From assembly GCA_002189035.1 (NCBI GenBank), contig NEEC01000019.1:2046001-2110000 (forward strand): a stretch of 64,000 nt of DNA, in the 5' to 3' direction. Source of the DNA: Utricularia gibba (lineage: Eukaryota > Streptophyta > Magnoliopsida > Lamiales > Lentibulariaceae). Positions 1 to 11,252 of the stretch are shown here, in pieces. The position numbers and the translations under genes are program-made. Position 1 is the stretch's first letter; each line of letters begins with the position of its first letter. The notes beneath the pieces are model-generated. The model had not been told where the DNA came from and made no database searches. It worked only from the letters and a program-made list of their open reading frames with translations.

Positions 1-629
1 ACGGTTGCCGCCGGCACAATGGGCTATTTGGCCCCGAATACCTAATCAACGGCCGCGCCACCGAGAAAACGGATGTATTCAGCTTTGGCGCGGTGGTTCT
101 TGAGGTAGCGAGTGGGCGGAGGCCGATCGAGAAGGAAGTGGTGGGCGATGGAAAAGTTGGTGCAACCGCCAATTTAGTGGATTGGGTTTGGAGTTTACAC
201 AGTGAAGGCCGGGTGATCGCAGCGGCGGATCCACTGCTGGAGAATCAATTCGAGGAAGGAGATATGAGAAGAACATTATCCGTTGGGCTTGCCTGCTCCC
301 ACCCGGATCCCACTTGTCGGCCGGCGATGAGAACGGTGGTGCAGATCCTGATCGGAGAGGCCGATATTCCTGTTATCCCGAGAACGAAGCCGAGTTTCAG
401 CTTCACGACATCGGAGCTTCTAGTAAACCTGGAAGACACCATCTCCGACTTGAACGGAATGGTGGCCATGTCGTCGACATCGTCATCGGAGAACAGCTTC
501 CCTATCCTATCCCTGGGAGGGGGAGGGGAGGGGGTTAAACGCTCATTAAATACAGTAGATTTTGTGTTAATTATTAGTAGGTGTGGTAATTATTGGCTCA
601 TAACTATTTATTTCATTTGGTATAATTAA
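1..629 (+). CDS. L-type lectin receptor kinase, 3' end only, frameshifted near its start
   Basis: This is the C-terminal part of a receptor-like Ser/Thr kinase; the lectin, membrane and N-lobe parts lie outside the window. Bases 1-36 read as the activation-segment end (T-V-A-A-G-T-M-G-Y-L-A-P). The frame then shifts by one base, and from base 39 the protein continues E-Y-L-I-N-G-R-A-T-E-K-T-D-V-F-S-F-G, followed by the LVDWVWSL segment, a CSHPDPTCRPAM motif (kinase subdomain XI) and a Ser-rich tail. One base appears lost in the C-run at 33-36, at the APEY motif. The tail motifs SFTTSELLVNLEDTISD and a Ser-rich end resemble the LecRK-VIII group from memory. The frame closes at 627-629, but the G-rich run at 516-535 may hide another lost base, which would put the true stop near 537. 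Plasma-membrane location is inferred from the family. Confidence 0.8.
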   Translation, partial: GCRRHNGLFGPEYLINGRATEKTDVFSFGAVVLEVASGRRPIEKEVVGDGKVGATANLVDWVWSLHSEGRVIAAADPLLENQFEEGDMRRTLSVGLACSHPDPTCRPAMRTVVQILIGEADIPVIPRTKPSFSFTTSELLVNLEDTISDLNGMVAMSSTSSSENSFPILSLGGGGEGVKRSLNTVDFVLIISRCGNYWLITIYFIWYN

Positions 630-3069
630 AATCCTCCCCCTCCTCCTCCTCGTAGGCAGCACATAAATACAGGCCAGCCCGCACAGCACAGGAAGTCAGG
701 AAGATGATAGATAGACGATGATGTGTTTCTTGTTTTTGGTTTAATCAACCTCATTAAATAGCCTAGGCAGTGCGATAGAGCTGTAGCTCATATGAATGAA
801 TGAATGAGCTAGTTGTCCGTCCCTCCATTGGTTGCTTCAGAATCACACTCCATGAGTTGAGTCGACTCTCACATGCCCACTCCCTACCTTTGAAAAGGAA
901 AAGAAACCGCCCCCACCCCCACCCATGTCGTAGGTGTACCGGTTTGCAACATTTTGACTCCATTAGAAAAAAAAAAAAGGGAAGGGTGATGCGATGATAA
1001 CCCCACCCCCATTCCATTCTATAAATTGTGAGAAGAAAAGTAGGTGGCGTTCCCAATCCCAATCCATTCATCACTCATTAATTCTCATGAGACGCCACGC
1101 CACGCCACGCCAGTCCAAATGTCTATCCCCCAACCAACGCACGCGACTTCATCCATTCCATTCCATTCATTGCAGCGTTTCACAAAGTCCCCGCGTTTCC
1201 TTGTCTCTCGCTATTTGTGTTCTGAATCACTACAACCAACTTCAAGAAACACAAAGTGCTATCCTGGGTGGGAAGGCAAGGCAAGGGACCGACCGCCAGT
1301 CGCCACTACTGTTGTGACAAGAATGCCCTTCACCCACCACCATTTTCCATCTTCACATGATCAACTAACCTTTCTTCTTCTGTTCAACTCAACTCATTTC
1401 TTGTCTCCAAAAGTGTTATCCTTTTTCAAGCCTCTCCTTCCTCCAACTCCAAACTTAAACTTTCTCTTGATGGTTGTGCTTCCGCTGCAGGGAACGGCCA
1501 AATAGATATAGAGAGAGCCTCCCTCATAACTGCCTTGGACAAAAAAAATGTGGAATTTTTTTGTTAATATGCGTAAGTCTAAAAAATTTATCAAAATACC
1601 TGTTATTTTTTTCATCTTTTTTCAACATAAATCCATCGTTATACCTGTAATTTTTATTTAAATTTAATTATTTTAATTAAAATACAAATTTAAAACATCA
1701 ATAATTTACTTTTATATATTAATTCATAAACATTTAACTATTATTCTATTTATGTTTTATATTACAATTTTTTTTTCTATTTTTTAATTATTATTCTTTG
1801 TATCATTAAGAGTAATCCATAAAAATAATTTTTGATTAACAATAACTTTGAAGTAAAATAACTTATCTTAATATATAATAAATACATATTTTAGAAACCG
1901 CTCTCTTTAATACCTGCACTCATAATAACTCGATAGATATCAAACAAGGACTACATGCGGATGCTCCAATTGACATACCTATCTTTTTTCAATGTAGAGA
2001 TAGTTAGTGATGGGGTGTTAGCCATAGGATTTTATAGCTATGATGGCACAATGTTGGAGTCAACTTTGGCAAAGATAAAAAAGTTAACAAACATGAAGAA
2101 AAATAGAGAAATTGTGTGTGGAAGCAAACTTTGAAATGGATAGTTGATCTTTTTCCTACTTGATTACAACATCAAATCTTGTTAACTTTCATAGCCATCT
2201 ATTCTTATCATAAGAAGTTTCTTCATCCCACTAGATTCTGCAATTGCTGCTTTCCACAGCTTCGAGACAAGTGTAAATTTATTCTTCATCACTTCTGGGT
2301 AACAATTTTTTTTTTCTGGGTTTTGGGCTCAACTGTTAACTCTTTTTGCTGAATTAATCTTTAGTATTGGGCTTATATTTGTTGCAGTCTGAGCCCAAGA
2401 GTTGGTTGCTTTACGATGGGATGTGTGAGCTCTAGTTGAATTTTCCTTTTTGATCCAGCCTCCAGGGGCGACTGATTCTTCTGCCAATAACCGGAGGTCT
2501 TGGTTATATCCCAAAAGCTTCTTTGTCCTGGTCAAATCTTGAACTCAATTGGACCCATTTGAGGAGACGATTTCAGAATGATGCCAAAGAGCATACGCCA
2601 TTCCAGCTCGGTGGAATGAGTCCGGTGAGCGCGGTGTGCAGCACTTGCATTTAAGCAGAATCTGTGCTCGAACTTTGTCGTTGATTTGAATTAATCAACC
2701 CAAGACTGAAGAAAGGTGATCGTATCCCTAAGATTCGTCTTCCAGTTTCCCAATTAAGAACTGAACTTATGTTTTTCTGATCCTGTGGTTTGACATTTTC
2801 ACTGTAATTTCTGCTCTTAGTAGTTGGCTTATGATGTTTCCGGAAATCAAGGATTGTTTTTGTGGGTTTTGATAGGATGATGAATATTGGAATTTGGAAT
2901 TTCTCTATTTCCGCATCCTTTTTTGTTTTTAGTGGAGACCGTTCAGTTGACTTCCATCATGATGCATTCTTCTGGAAAGTTGGGTTCGATCAATTTCTGA
3001 ATTGATATGCGAAAAGATCTGATCTTTGGGTATTGATTCTGTGTTAGGTGTTGAAGTATTTTTTGCCCC
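630..3069. other. Spacer and 5' leader of the PCRK-like gene
   Basis: No protein gene is supported here. The left half has simple repeats, including a (CACGC) pentamer run at about 1091-1111. Bases 1620-1900 are very AT-rich. Bases from about 2560 to 3069 are T-rich and look like promoter plus 5' untranslated leader of the downstream kinase, possibly with a leader intron. Reading frames in this stretch are short and match nothing I know. Confidence 0.5.
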
Positions 3070-4691
3070 ATGAAGAAGTGTTTTCCATTCTATCATAATT
3101 TCTGGAAGAAGGGAGAATCAAAGAGTACAAGGTCAACTTCTTCTGTTCCCACATTCAGTGGTAACGAAGGGACTAGTAATGCTTCGGAATTGAATCAGCT
3201 GGATGCATCATATACAAGCACTGAAACCAGCGGCCCAATCCAGCTACCTGAAAAATCCAGTAGCCTGAAGCCTTTCACGTTTTCTGAGCTTAAACAAGCC
3301 ACCAGAAACTTTAGCCGCACAGCTAAACTTGGGGAAGGAGGGTTCGGATGTGTATTTAGGGGCGCTATCAAGAGTGCTGAAGATCCCACAAGGAAAGTAG
3401 ATGTTGCTGTTAAGCAACTAGGTAAAGGAGGAATGCAGGTACCTCCACTTCATTCCTGTGTAGTTTCATACTCGCTCTATTAGTGTAACTATGATTAGTG
3501 ATTATTCTAGAAATTAGAGGCATTCTTTATGCTTAGGAACTACTTTATACAATTGCCAAGTCTATTGTGCTATGGCGTGTGTTAAAATGTATAGTTCTTT
3601 GTGACAGGGTCACAAAGAATGGGTTACAGAGGTAAACGTTCTTGGAGTAGTAGAGCATCCAAACCTTGTGAAACTCATTGGCTACTGTGCTGAGGATGAC
3701 GAGAGAGGAATTCAACGGTTGCTTGTATATGAGTACATGCCAAATGGAAGTGTGGAAGACCATTTGTCTTCACGGGCAATCAACCCCCTTTCCTGGGCAT
3801 GAGGCTGAAGATTGCCCTTGATGCTGCACGTGGTTTGGCTTACCTTCACGAAGAAATGGGCTTTCAGGTTTTTTTTTTTTTTTTTTTTTTTGTGTGTGTT
3901 TCTAGTTGACTATTCCGGACATTTCCCCCTCTGAATGATGCGGTTTGTGTTCTGGTTCAACCAGATTATCTTCAGGGATTTCAAGACTTCCAACATTCTG
4001 CTCGATGAACGTTGGAAAGCCAAACTCTCTGACTTCGGATTGGCTCGACTGGGGCCATCGGGGGTGTGACGCACGTAACAACTGCGGTAAGAGAAGCTTT
4101 TCTTTCCTCCCATTTGCTTGGTTCTTTAGGGTTTGCTGATAATTGATTTATTCATTCACTGTGACTGCTGGAAATGCACATAGAACATTTCTTTCTTCTC
4201 AGGTTGTTGGTACGTTAGGCTATGCAGCTCCCGAGTATCTCCAAACTGGTCGCCTCACCGTAAAGAGCGACATCTGGAGCTACGGTGTGTTCCTATATGA
4301 ACTCATTACCGGCAGACGCCCAGTGGATCGTAGCCGCCCCAAGAGTGAACAGAAACTCCTAGAGTGGGTGAAGCCATACTTATCGGATGTCAAGAAGTTT
4401 GAGCATGTCATCGATCCCAGGCTTGAAAAGCGGCAAATTCTTAGATCGGCCTACAAGCTCTCTTTAGTGGCTAACCGCTGCATGCACCGGCATCCAAAAT
4501 CTCGACCCAAGATGAGTGAAGTTCGAGAGATGGTTCACCAGGTCATAATCACGTCGATGTGTGAGCGCAGTCCACAGCATCCCTTGAGCTGTGACAGGGA
4601 GCAGGATGGAACTTTCCATAAAAGCGGAGGAGCCCATAACAAGGCTGTAGATGGCTGCCTCTTGTTTCTCCTCGGTAAGCCTCGCTCATAG
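3070..4691 (+). CDS. PCRK: Receptor-like cytoplasmic kinase, RLCK-VII, PCRK1/PCRK2/PBL19-like
   Basis: A cytoplasmic Ser/Thr kinase of the group that relays pattern-triggered immune signals from surface receptors. Four exons: 3070-3438, 3608-3867, 3965-4086 and 4203-4691, about 413 residues. Visible motifs: [10 protein letters not shown] at about residue 69, glycine loop GEGGFGCVF at about 88-96, catalytic Lys115 in VAVKQL, the [13 protein letters not shown] segment, the RD-type catalytic loop [17 protein letters not shown], and [19 protein letters not shown]. The N-terminus MKKCFPF carries a Cys that could be acylated. Exons 2 and 3 are each one base short: GCATGAGG near 3798-3801 and the G5 run at 4065-4069. 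All introns are phase 0 only if those bases are restored, so as written the gene is broken twice. The tail after MVHQVI (about 47 residues) is less typical. Similarity to Arabidopsis PCRK2 is recalled, not computed. Confidence 0.88.
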
Positions 4692-5946
4692 GCACCACGC
4701 TTGTGTGCGACTGAAGAATATTCAGAATAGCATTTCCTTTGCTCTGGTGAGTGCATGCCATGCACCTCATTCATGTAAATACCAACAGGAACAAAAGTTC
4801 AATTTCTCCTTTTGTTTGTTTAGTTGTCGGAGGGGAGTTAATGCAATTAAATGAAAAATGCGTAGGCGCTGACACCGGGAGGGAGTCTATGGGATTGCAA
4901 ACAACCAACGGTGATTTCCAGAACATGATAAAACATTTTTAAACCGAAAATAAATATACTTTTTTTTTGTTTTTTTTTTTGAGGACGTGGCGTACGGGAA
5001 GGGGTCTGTTATTCGGGAAACGACCGGCAGGCGCCAACCAGCGGTATCTGTTTCCTGCTTCTGAGAAGCCAAACGCAACAAGATCTCAAAGTCTTCATTT
5101 TTTATTTCTCATTTTTCAAGTCGTCGAATTTCGCCGCCATTGCGGATCGGATTCTTCCACTCTGTTATCCTCATTCTGACTCTTCACCACAAGTTTGTCG
5201 TCCTCCTTCCTCGTCATTGGTTGATGTAATTCCCATGTACGTATACAATTCAGGGGCACCTTGAGATTTGCTTTGGAATACCATTGTGCGCTTTGGTGTA
5301 TTTCTGGGATCGGATTGGAATTGAAACTGACTTCCTTAGGAGTTGGTTTGTTTGTTTGTTTGTTTGATTTTTGATACTCTGGCGATTCATGAGCTTTGTT
5401 TTTATGAAATGGGCTAGCCTCAGTGTCCCGGTTATGTTCTCCGATTCTGTGAAGTCGTCATGCTGATTTTCTTTTTTAATGGTAACCGAGTAGTTATTTA
5501 TGACGGTATCAGATGCAAGATGAGCTGTTTCGTGTGAAGAAGCTGCTCTTTCTGGCATCTTCTGATCGTAAACAATTGCCCTAGGAAACTGTTCACTTTT
5601 TGGGGTCTCGGATTTTGGAGATCGAATTTTGATATTGTTTCATCTGATAGAGAGGTGGGGGTTTTGGGTAAGGATGAGTGCTCAATATATGACATACTGG
5701 TTCTACACGATGCTTTTCTATGCTTCATTTCTTTGAACAACAGCATGTGTTGTTTGAGCTCAGGGACATCTGCTGAAGGTTCCAGTGTCCTGATCGATCA
5801 CCACTCCGGACACTTTTGAATGTTTTCAATTTCGGATGTTTTTTTCTTCATATGCTTTGTTGGATTGGAGATCTCATATGTGGTTTTAAACTAGGTCCTT
5901 GATTGTTCCATTTGGACAAGTATATAAGTACGCGGGTGAAGAACAG
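4692..5946. other. Spacer and 5' leader of the OTU gene
   Basis: No coding gene is seen. The stretch holds the 3' flank of the kinase and, from about 5000, the promoter and leader of the OTU gene. A T-rich tract ending in TTTTAAACTAG just before 5895 looks like a leader-intron acceptor, so the OTU 5' UTR is probably spliced. The (GTTT) run at 5345-5367 is a short simple repeat. Confidence 0.45.
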
Positions 5947-7662
5947 ATGCATGAACCTGAACCAGACGCCAGTCAATTGAGCTTCTTCAACATTGACAAC
6001 TTTTTTAGTACCAATTACTATGGAGACAACTCCCAATATGAAGTGGAAAGTGTTCATGACCAATATCTCAAAGATTATGGTTTCCCTTCCATGAACACTG
6101 ATGGTGATGAAGTTCTTGCACACTTACTTCAACAAGAAGAACTTCGCCGGGTATCGATAGAACAGTCACCTGATTTACCCCATTCAGGGGAAGAATACTT
6201 GCGGAGTTCCTACGCGGTACCCAAGTGGCTCAATTCTTCAAATGAGTATTGCCTTGGTATATTCTCATCCTAAAGACTCTTGCTTTTCCTGTTGCCTGAG
6301 GTGGTCCTCCATTTCATTAATTACCTGTCTACTGTTCAGCGCCAGAGCGTGGCTTTCATGAGCCTGATGATGATGCTCGGAGCTTTTTCTGCAGTCCTCA
6401 TAAAAAATCAGACGATGGGGGTGATGGCTTCTTGGACATAACAGACGAAACTGAATTGGATGGAGAAGTTGGAAATAGGCTTCATCAAATGAATCCTGTT
6501 CCTGTAAGTACCAGCCCCTCGTTATATTGAAGGGAAATCTTGAGTCAGGAGCTAGTGCTTGTGTAAGATAAAGATGTTGAATCGGAATCTGGCTAAGAGT
6601 TTACCTTATACTATGTAGCATGTTCCCAGAATCAATGGAGACATGCCTTCAGCTGATGAAGCCACGTCCGACCATCAAAGACTGCTGAGCAGGTGCTTCT
6701 CATTTTTCTGAACTGGGGTCTCAAATAAGACGGATTAGGACTTCTTGTAGCTAGTTTTTCGTCTTCATCAACAGTTAGATTGTTTCAAATGTTCATGTTG
6801 CAGATTGCAGCTCTATGACTTAATTGAGCACAAAGTTGAGGGAGACGGGAACTGCCAGTTTCGTGCGTTGTCAGACCAATTGTATCGAACACCTGACCAC
6901 CATGAGTTTGTAAGAGAGCAAGTTGTCCAGCAGGTGCATTGAGTTACTCGCATTTTCTTGATCATCGTGGGTATGTCCAGTGGCTATTGCTGATGAATCA
7001 CATGTATGTGCAGCTGAAAACACATCCCAAAATGTACGATATGTACGTCCCCATGGATTACGCCGAGTATCTGGAAAAGATGTCCAAGTAAGGCCTTCCA
7101 TCTTGAGTGTCGCTCTCATCTGCATCATCACTGACCTTCGCCTTATACCTGTTAATTAGGAACGGTGAGTGGGGTGATCATGTAACACTGAAAGCTGCTG
7201 CTGACTGGGTATCATGTCCATATCTGGCGAATCCATTCATACCTTTGTCTAAGCTGTTGCCTTGAATTCATTTCCTCCCCTTTTTCAACAGTATGGTGTG
7301 CGAATCACTATCGTGACTTCATTTAAAGACACCTGCTACATCGAGATTCTTCCCATACAACAGAAGTCAAAGAGAGGTGACATTTGTTTCTCTTTTGCTC
7401 TGATCTGATCATATTTATCATATTCTCTCCCGTGAGTGACAAAGTCTTCATGTTGTACACACGCAGTCATATGCTTGAGCTTCTGGGCTGAAGTGCATTA
7501 CAACTCAATTTACCCTCAAGGAGGTAAACTCGATCCCCCTCCCTCCCCTTTATGACTTAGTACCTTTGTCTCCGGACTTTCTTTCAACTGAATTCTTGCT
7601 TTTCGCCAGAGATTCCTCCAAGTGACTTTAAGAGGAAAAAGAGGTGGTGGGACTTCTCATAA
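5947..7662 (+). CDS. OTU-domain cysteine protease (deubiquitinase), OTU9/10/12-like
   Basis: A deubiquitinating enzyme that cleaves ubiquitin linkages in cytosol or nucleus. Nine exons: 5947-6256, 6340-6503, 6619-6692, 6804-6933, 7014-7087, 7160-7208, 7292-7376, 7467-7523 and 7610-7662. They sum to 996 bases, 331 residues, in perfect phase. The catalytic Cys sits in EGDGNCQFRALSDQLY in exon 4, and the catalytic His in WAEVHYNSIYP in exon 8. The segment NGEWGDHVTLKAAADWYGVRI is the conserved OTU core of the plant group. The N-terminal third is acidic and poorly conserved, and the C-terminus is basic (FKRKKRWWDFS). The start is the first ATG after the leader; a longer frame upstream begins with TTG, not ATG. 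The gene follows the PCRK-like kinase on the same strand, as I recall for At5g03320-At5g03330. Confidence 0.92.
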
Positions 7663-8407
7663 CAGGCAGTAGAAGTCATGGGCTGCCGGATTGATTCTCA
7701 ACTGCCCCGGCCAAAGTACTTTGTTTTGTGCAACACGTACTTCACAAAAATACCACATTTTCAGTTAAAATATATGGCTCCCATGCCATGGTATACACAT
7801 GACTGTAGCAACACACACAAGAAAATTGTTAAATCAACATTTTTGTAGGAATGGTTTTAGTACCTCACTGTAGCGGATGACTGATGAGAGTTTAAAGTAC
7901 TCAATTCCATAGAAGACAGATGGGTTTTACGGATGAATGAATTTAAACTTCAAATCCATATGTGCGAATTTAAATCTTTGTGATTTTTTTATGTCGAAAA
8001 ATATAGGGATTACACTAAACTTATAGTAAATGAAAATATCTTATCCTACATATTTAAAAGTGTATGTACTTTTATTTACAAAATATTATATCTAGAGAGT
8101 ATTTATGTATCTTTTTTTGTAAATTAAATTAAATAACTTGTACAAGTGCATTATAACTGACTCTTTTTTAAATAGTACTGTCCACTTACCATATCCAAGT
8201 ATATCTTTGTAAATTAATCTCACCAACAGGTCGCCTATTTCTCCAACAGAGCGGGTCATAATCCTATATGGGCCCGTTCATTCTAAATTAGCCCGATAGG
8301 TTGAGCTATGTACAGAGGCCCCAATAATGGGCCCAGTAGGTAGTTTCTCGCTGAGGAGATAAGGGGCTCTACGCCTGCGGAGCGGAGAACGGAGCGGCGA
8401 GACAGAA
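7663..8407. other. Spacer between the OTU gene and the complex I subunit gene
   Basis: No gene is seen. Bases 7930-8220 are AT-rich. Bases 8260-8407 form the promoter and leader of the downstream complex I gene and carry site II elements, listed separately. Confidence 0.5.
8269..8334 (+). promoter_or_regulatory. Two TGGGCCC site II elements upstream of the complex I subunit gene
   Basis: TGGGCCC occurs at 8269-8275 and 8328-8334, 74-139 bases before the ATG. A related TAGCCCG lies between them. TGGGCC/T elements bound by TCP factors are known to be common in promoters of plant nuclear genes for oxidative phosphorylation, which matches the product. Function here is inferred from sequence and place only. 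Confidence 0.55.
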
Positions 8408-9184
8408 ATGGAGAAGTACTTCGGAAATGCGTATCGTGGTGACCCGGGGGTTCCTCACGCTGACCCCGACAATTTTGTCAACATATGGATTGGGTCGGCG
8501 CTTTTCTCTGCCCTCACTTGGAGCAATCCCTACTTGTGGCAGCTTTCTAGCCAGTTCAAGTAATGTTCCACTTCTCTGTTCTCGATGTGCTGTTTCGTGG
8601 AGTTTCCGATTTTTTTCATTTTTTGATGAGTTTTGGCTGAGTTGTGTAGTGGAAAAGGGCTACACTGTGATTGAACGCGATTTATCTGTTAGATTATGTC
8701 TGAAATCTTCCATAGCATCTCCAGGATACTGCCTGTTCGACTATTTTCCCTTGTTGATTTGATTTCTGCAGTTGGCATGACCACGCCATGATGTTTGAAC
8801 ATTACCACTGGAAGAAAGCGCGTGCAAAGAACAAACCCTATGAATTTCAGGTACGTGACTGGACTCCGATTTTCAAATTCAGAATACCCAACTCCTGCGC
8901 CCCTTTCGTGTGCAAGCTTATTGTGCCAACCCTATTTTGCAACTCTGTTAGACCAGACAAATTGCGTACTAGCTTCTTGAGATTTCGATGTCCGATTAAT
9001 GTATCCGTTGGATGCATCATCTCATAAAGCAGTGAGAAATATTTAGAGGCTACACCCAATATGAGGTTTTGCTGACTTGCCCGAAATGTTTCACACCAAT
9101 GCTGCATTTTTTTGGCAGTGGAACAAGATGCCCCATGAAATAAGGGAATCCTACTACTTCAACTGGCCTGTGTATTTCCCCTGA
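8408..9184 (+). CDS. Small mitochondrial complex I subunit, ESSS/NDUFB11-like
   Basis: Three exons: 8408-8559, 8772-8850 and 9119-9184, 98 residues. The protein begins MEKYFGNAYRGDPGVPHADP, has a mildly hydrophobic segment VNIWIGSALFSALTW (about residues 24-38) that can span a membrane, continues NWHDHAMMFEHYHWKKA and ends YYFNWPVYFP. From memory this matches the short plant protein annotated as the ESSS subunit of NADH:ubiquinone oxidoreductase, an accessory subunit of the membrane arm. No cleavable targeting peptide is obvious, which is common for accessory subunits. Exon phases close exactly. Identity as a mitochondrial subunit is by recalled similarity; the assignment to NDUFB11 specifically is less certain. 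Confidence 0.8.
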
Positions 9185-9440
9185 GCGGGACTTCTGAACA
9201 AAGTTAGAGGTGCCTATGGATGTCTCTAGGTAATATGGATGCTTTCTATGGATTGACGTACTTGTGTTACCAAGAGTCTGTTCGCCTACTCTTCCTAAAT
9301 GTGGTTTAAATTCTACCATCTACGCATCGAATGCACAGATGTTGAACGAATTTATGGATTGAATGCTTATTCATAAAATGTCTGCAAGGACATGTTTTTA
9401 TATCTGTTGTTTGTTCCACAAAGTTGAGCACCAGGAACAA

Positions 9441-11252
9441 TTACCATGTTGGTGCATAGGAGGCACATACAAATCTCTCGGTATCATTTTGGATGGAGCC
9501 ACGCGACACGACAATGCGTCGCGAGTAGCACCCCAACTTATCCCTTGTGTCATAGTTTTGCACAGTAGTTGCCGCTCCAGACAGCACATCATGGTCCTGC
9601 ACAAACATCCAACCATCGGCTTTTTGTACGTTCACTAGACTGCTCTTCTTCTTCGTGCTGCCTGCTTCACGCTTCTCCTGATTCACTGAATGCTCCAGTT
9701 TCGTGGAGACGAGGTAAGTGTCATCGCGCGATCCTGGGAAGGTAGAAGTTTTCATTTTGAGAGGGTACTTGTATTTGTTCTCCACAGTCAACTTTCTGCC
9801 TGTCCAGTTCTCCACAACCCTCACATTTGTCTTCCCACGGATCTCGTGTTTCACCGACTTGTCAGCTCCCTTGTTGCTGAAGTTTATGGTGTTGTAGAAG
9901 CTCAATTTCGTGGAGACGTGGACGGTGATATTTCCGGCGCTGGAATATACCCATCCTGAGAACTCGCTCTCCCGCGTTGCTTCGATGTCGAATTCCCCGT
10001 CCAGCAGTTGAAAATGGGACGATCGCCGGACACAAGTATTTGGATGGCGATACTTTATGGCTCCGGCTTGTACTTCATCAGCCCCACCATCCAGCCACAG
10101 GTGGAGATTCGCATCCAGAAGCCAAAATGGAATGGCATCGGCGACACTGAGCCCCAGAAAATGTTCTTCTCCGTCGAGGAGAATGCCTAAGAAGGGTGTC
10201 AAATCTATTTCGTGTGAAGGTAAATTGAAAGCTCCGATTGAAACCATGGGTTCCCAGAACAAGGGATTGATCCCGCCTGTGAAGATAACTGGAAATGGGA
10301 TCACCGATGCAACTATATCATCGTCGATTTTCATCAGGATTTCGCGAAATGCGCCATGGCCTCTCTTTGTGGGCAGATTGTTTGCAGTTATGTAGGCATC
10401 CGGTGGATTAGAGTACCAAAATTCATCGTTCCCGTGAGAGGAAACGTAGAGCTCGATCACTGCTCGGTATGTATTCGAAGGAATTCTTATTGCCTGGTAA
10501 ATTGTGTCTAATTCCTTCTCAATTCGAAACCAGAATCCACCTTCTCCAGTTGCAGATACGGGAATAATCAAATCCGCCGGATTCTCGTCCAAATCGAGAG
10601 ATTCTCCTCTGGTTTTCCGATCTGATGGCGGAAGTAAACTCAACGGGAGGCCATCAGCGTTAAAATCCTCAACATCGTAATAGAGGAAAGTAAGAGTGAT
10701 CCGGTAAAGGCCGGTGTAGACGTCATTAACGACGTTCTCGAGCATAACGGCGAGAGTGAGATTGCGGTGGCGGAGGAGGGAAGCATACCTGGTGACATCT
10801 TTCTCAACATTCCAGAAGATCCCTTCTGGGGTGGGCTCAGGAGTGCTGGTGCGGAGAATCTCGGCCCCCGAGAGCCAAACTGCGGCTATGCGGTCGTACT
10901 GGGAGCCATTAGAGGAGCCTGAGAAGCGCAGTAGAGCGCGTGACCATTCGCAGTTCCTCGGAGCAGAGTAATTGGCGGTGGTGGGAGGGAAATTGATGGT
11001 GTTGGCGAAGACATGTGTAAGAACACGGAGAGTGCAGGAGGGTTCGAGCGAGTCGAACGGAAGAGGGCGGGTGACCTCAAAAAACTCCTTTTCCTGTGGG
11101 GCGTCGCGGCGGTGAAAAGACGGCTTGAGAAAACGGGATTGGTGGCGGAGTGACAATGGGGTGTCGATCACGGCGTCAATGCTGGGAACCGCAAGGAAGA
11201 GAAGAAGAAGAAGAAGAAGAAGAAGAAGAAGAAGAGGAGGAGGAGAACGCAT
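9441..11252 (-). CDS. Peptide-N4-(N-acetyl-beta-glucosaminyl)asparagine amidase A (PNGase A)
   Basis: A single-exon gene of 603 residues. The enzyme removes N-linked glycans, including core alpha-1,3-fucosylated ones, from glycoproteins in the secretory route, vacuole or wall. The N-terminus is a signal peptide with 12 consecutive leucines after MRSPPP. The body has the PNGase A segments EVTRPLPFDSLEPSCTLRVL, FANTINFPPTTANYSAP and WSRALLRFSG, then LSGAEILRTSTPEPTPEGIFW, DVTRYASLLR and a Cys-containing C-terminal domain. Length and architecture fit the intact family. Many N-x-S/T sites are present. The leucine run is coded by a CTT repeat (GAA on the plus strand), so it may vary in length. The 3' end converges on the complex I gene with 256 bases between stops. 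Confidence 0.93.
   Translation of the reverse strand: MRSPPPLLLLLLLLLLLLFLAVPSIDAVIDTPLSLRHQSRFLKPSFHRRDAPQEKEFFEVTRPLPFDSLEPSCTLRVLTHVFANTINFPPTTANYSAPRNCEWSRALLRFSGSSNGSQYDRIAAVWLSGAEILRTSTPEPTPEGIFWNVEKDVTRYASLLRHRNLTLAVMLENVVNDVYTGLYRITLTFLYYDVEDFNADGLPLSLLPPSDRKTRGESLDLDENPADLIIPVSATGEGGFWFRIEKELDTIYQAIRIPSNTYRAVIELYVSSHGNDEFWYSNPPDAYITANNLPTKRGHGAFREILMKIDDDIVASVIPFPVIFTGGINPLFWEPMVSIGAFNLPSHEIDLTPFLGILLDGEEHFLGLSVADAIPFWLLDANLHLWLDGGADEVQAGAIKYRHPNTCVRRSSHFQLLDGEFDIEATRESEFSGWVYSSAGNITVHVSTKLSFYNTINFSNKGADKSVKHEIRGKTNVRVVENWTGRKLTVENKYKYPLKMKTSTFPGSRDDTYLVSTKLEHSVNQEKREAGSTKKKSSLVNVQKADGWMFVQDHDVLSGAATTVQNYDTRDKLGCYSRRIVVSRGSIQNDTERFVCASYAPTW
11201..11235. repeat. (GAA)n microsatellite inside the PNGase A signal peptide
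   Basis: About 11-12 GAA units on the plus strand, read as CTT leucine codons on the minus strand. It lies wholly within the signal-peptide hydrophobic core of the PNGase A gene, so unit changes keep the frame and only alter the leucine count. Confidence 0.9.

Noticed and set aside
2250-2275. TTTCCACAGCTTCGAGA, partly like miR396
   Set aside because: Only the first half matches and there is no facing arm able to form a hairpin.
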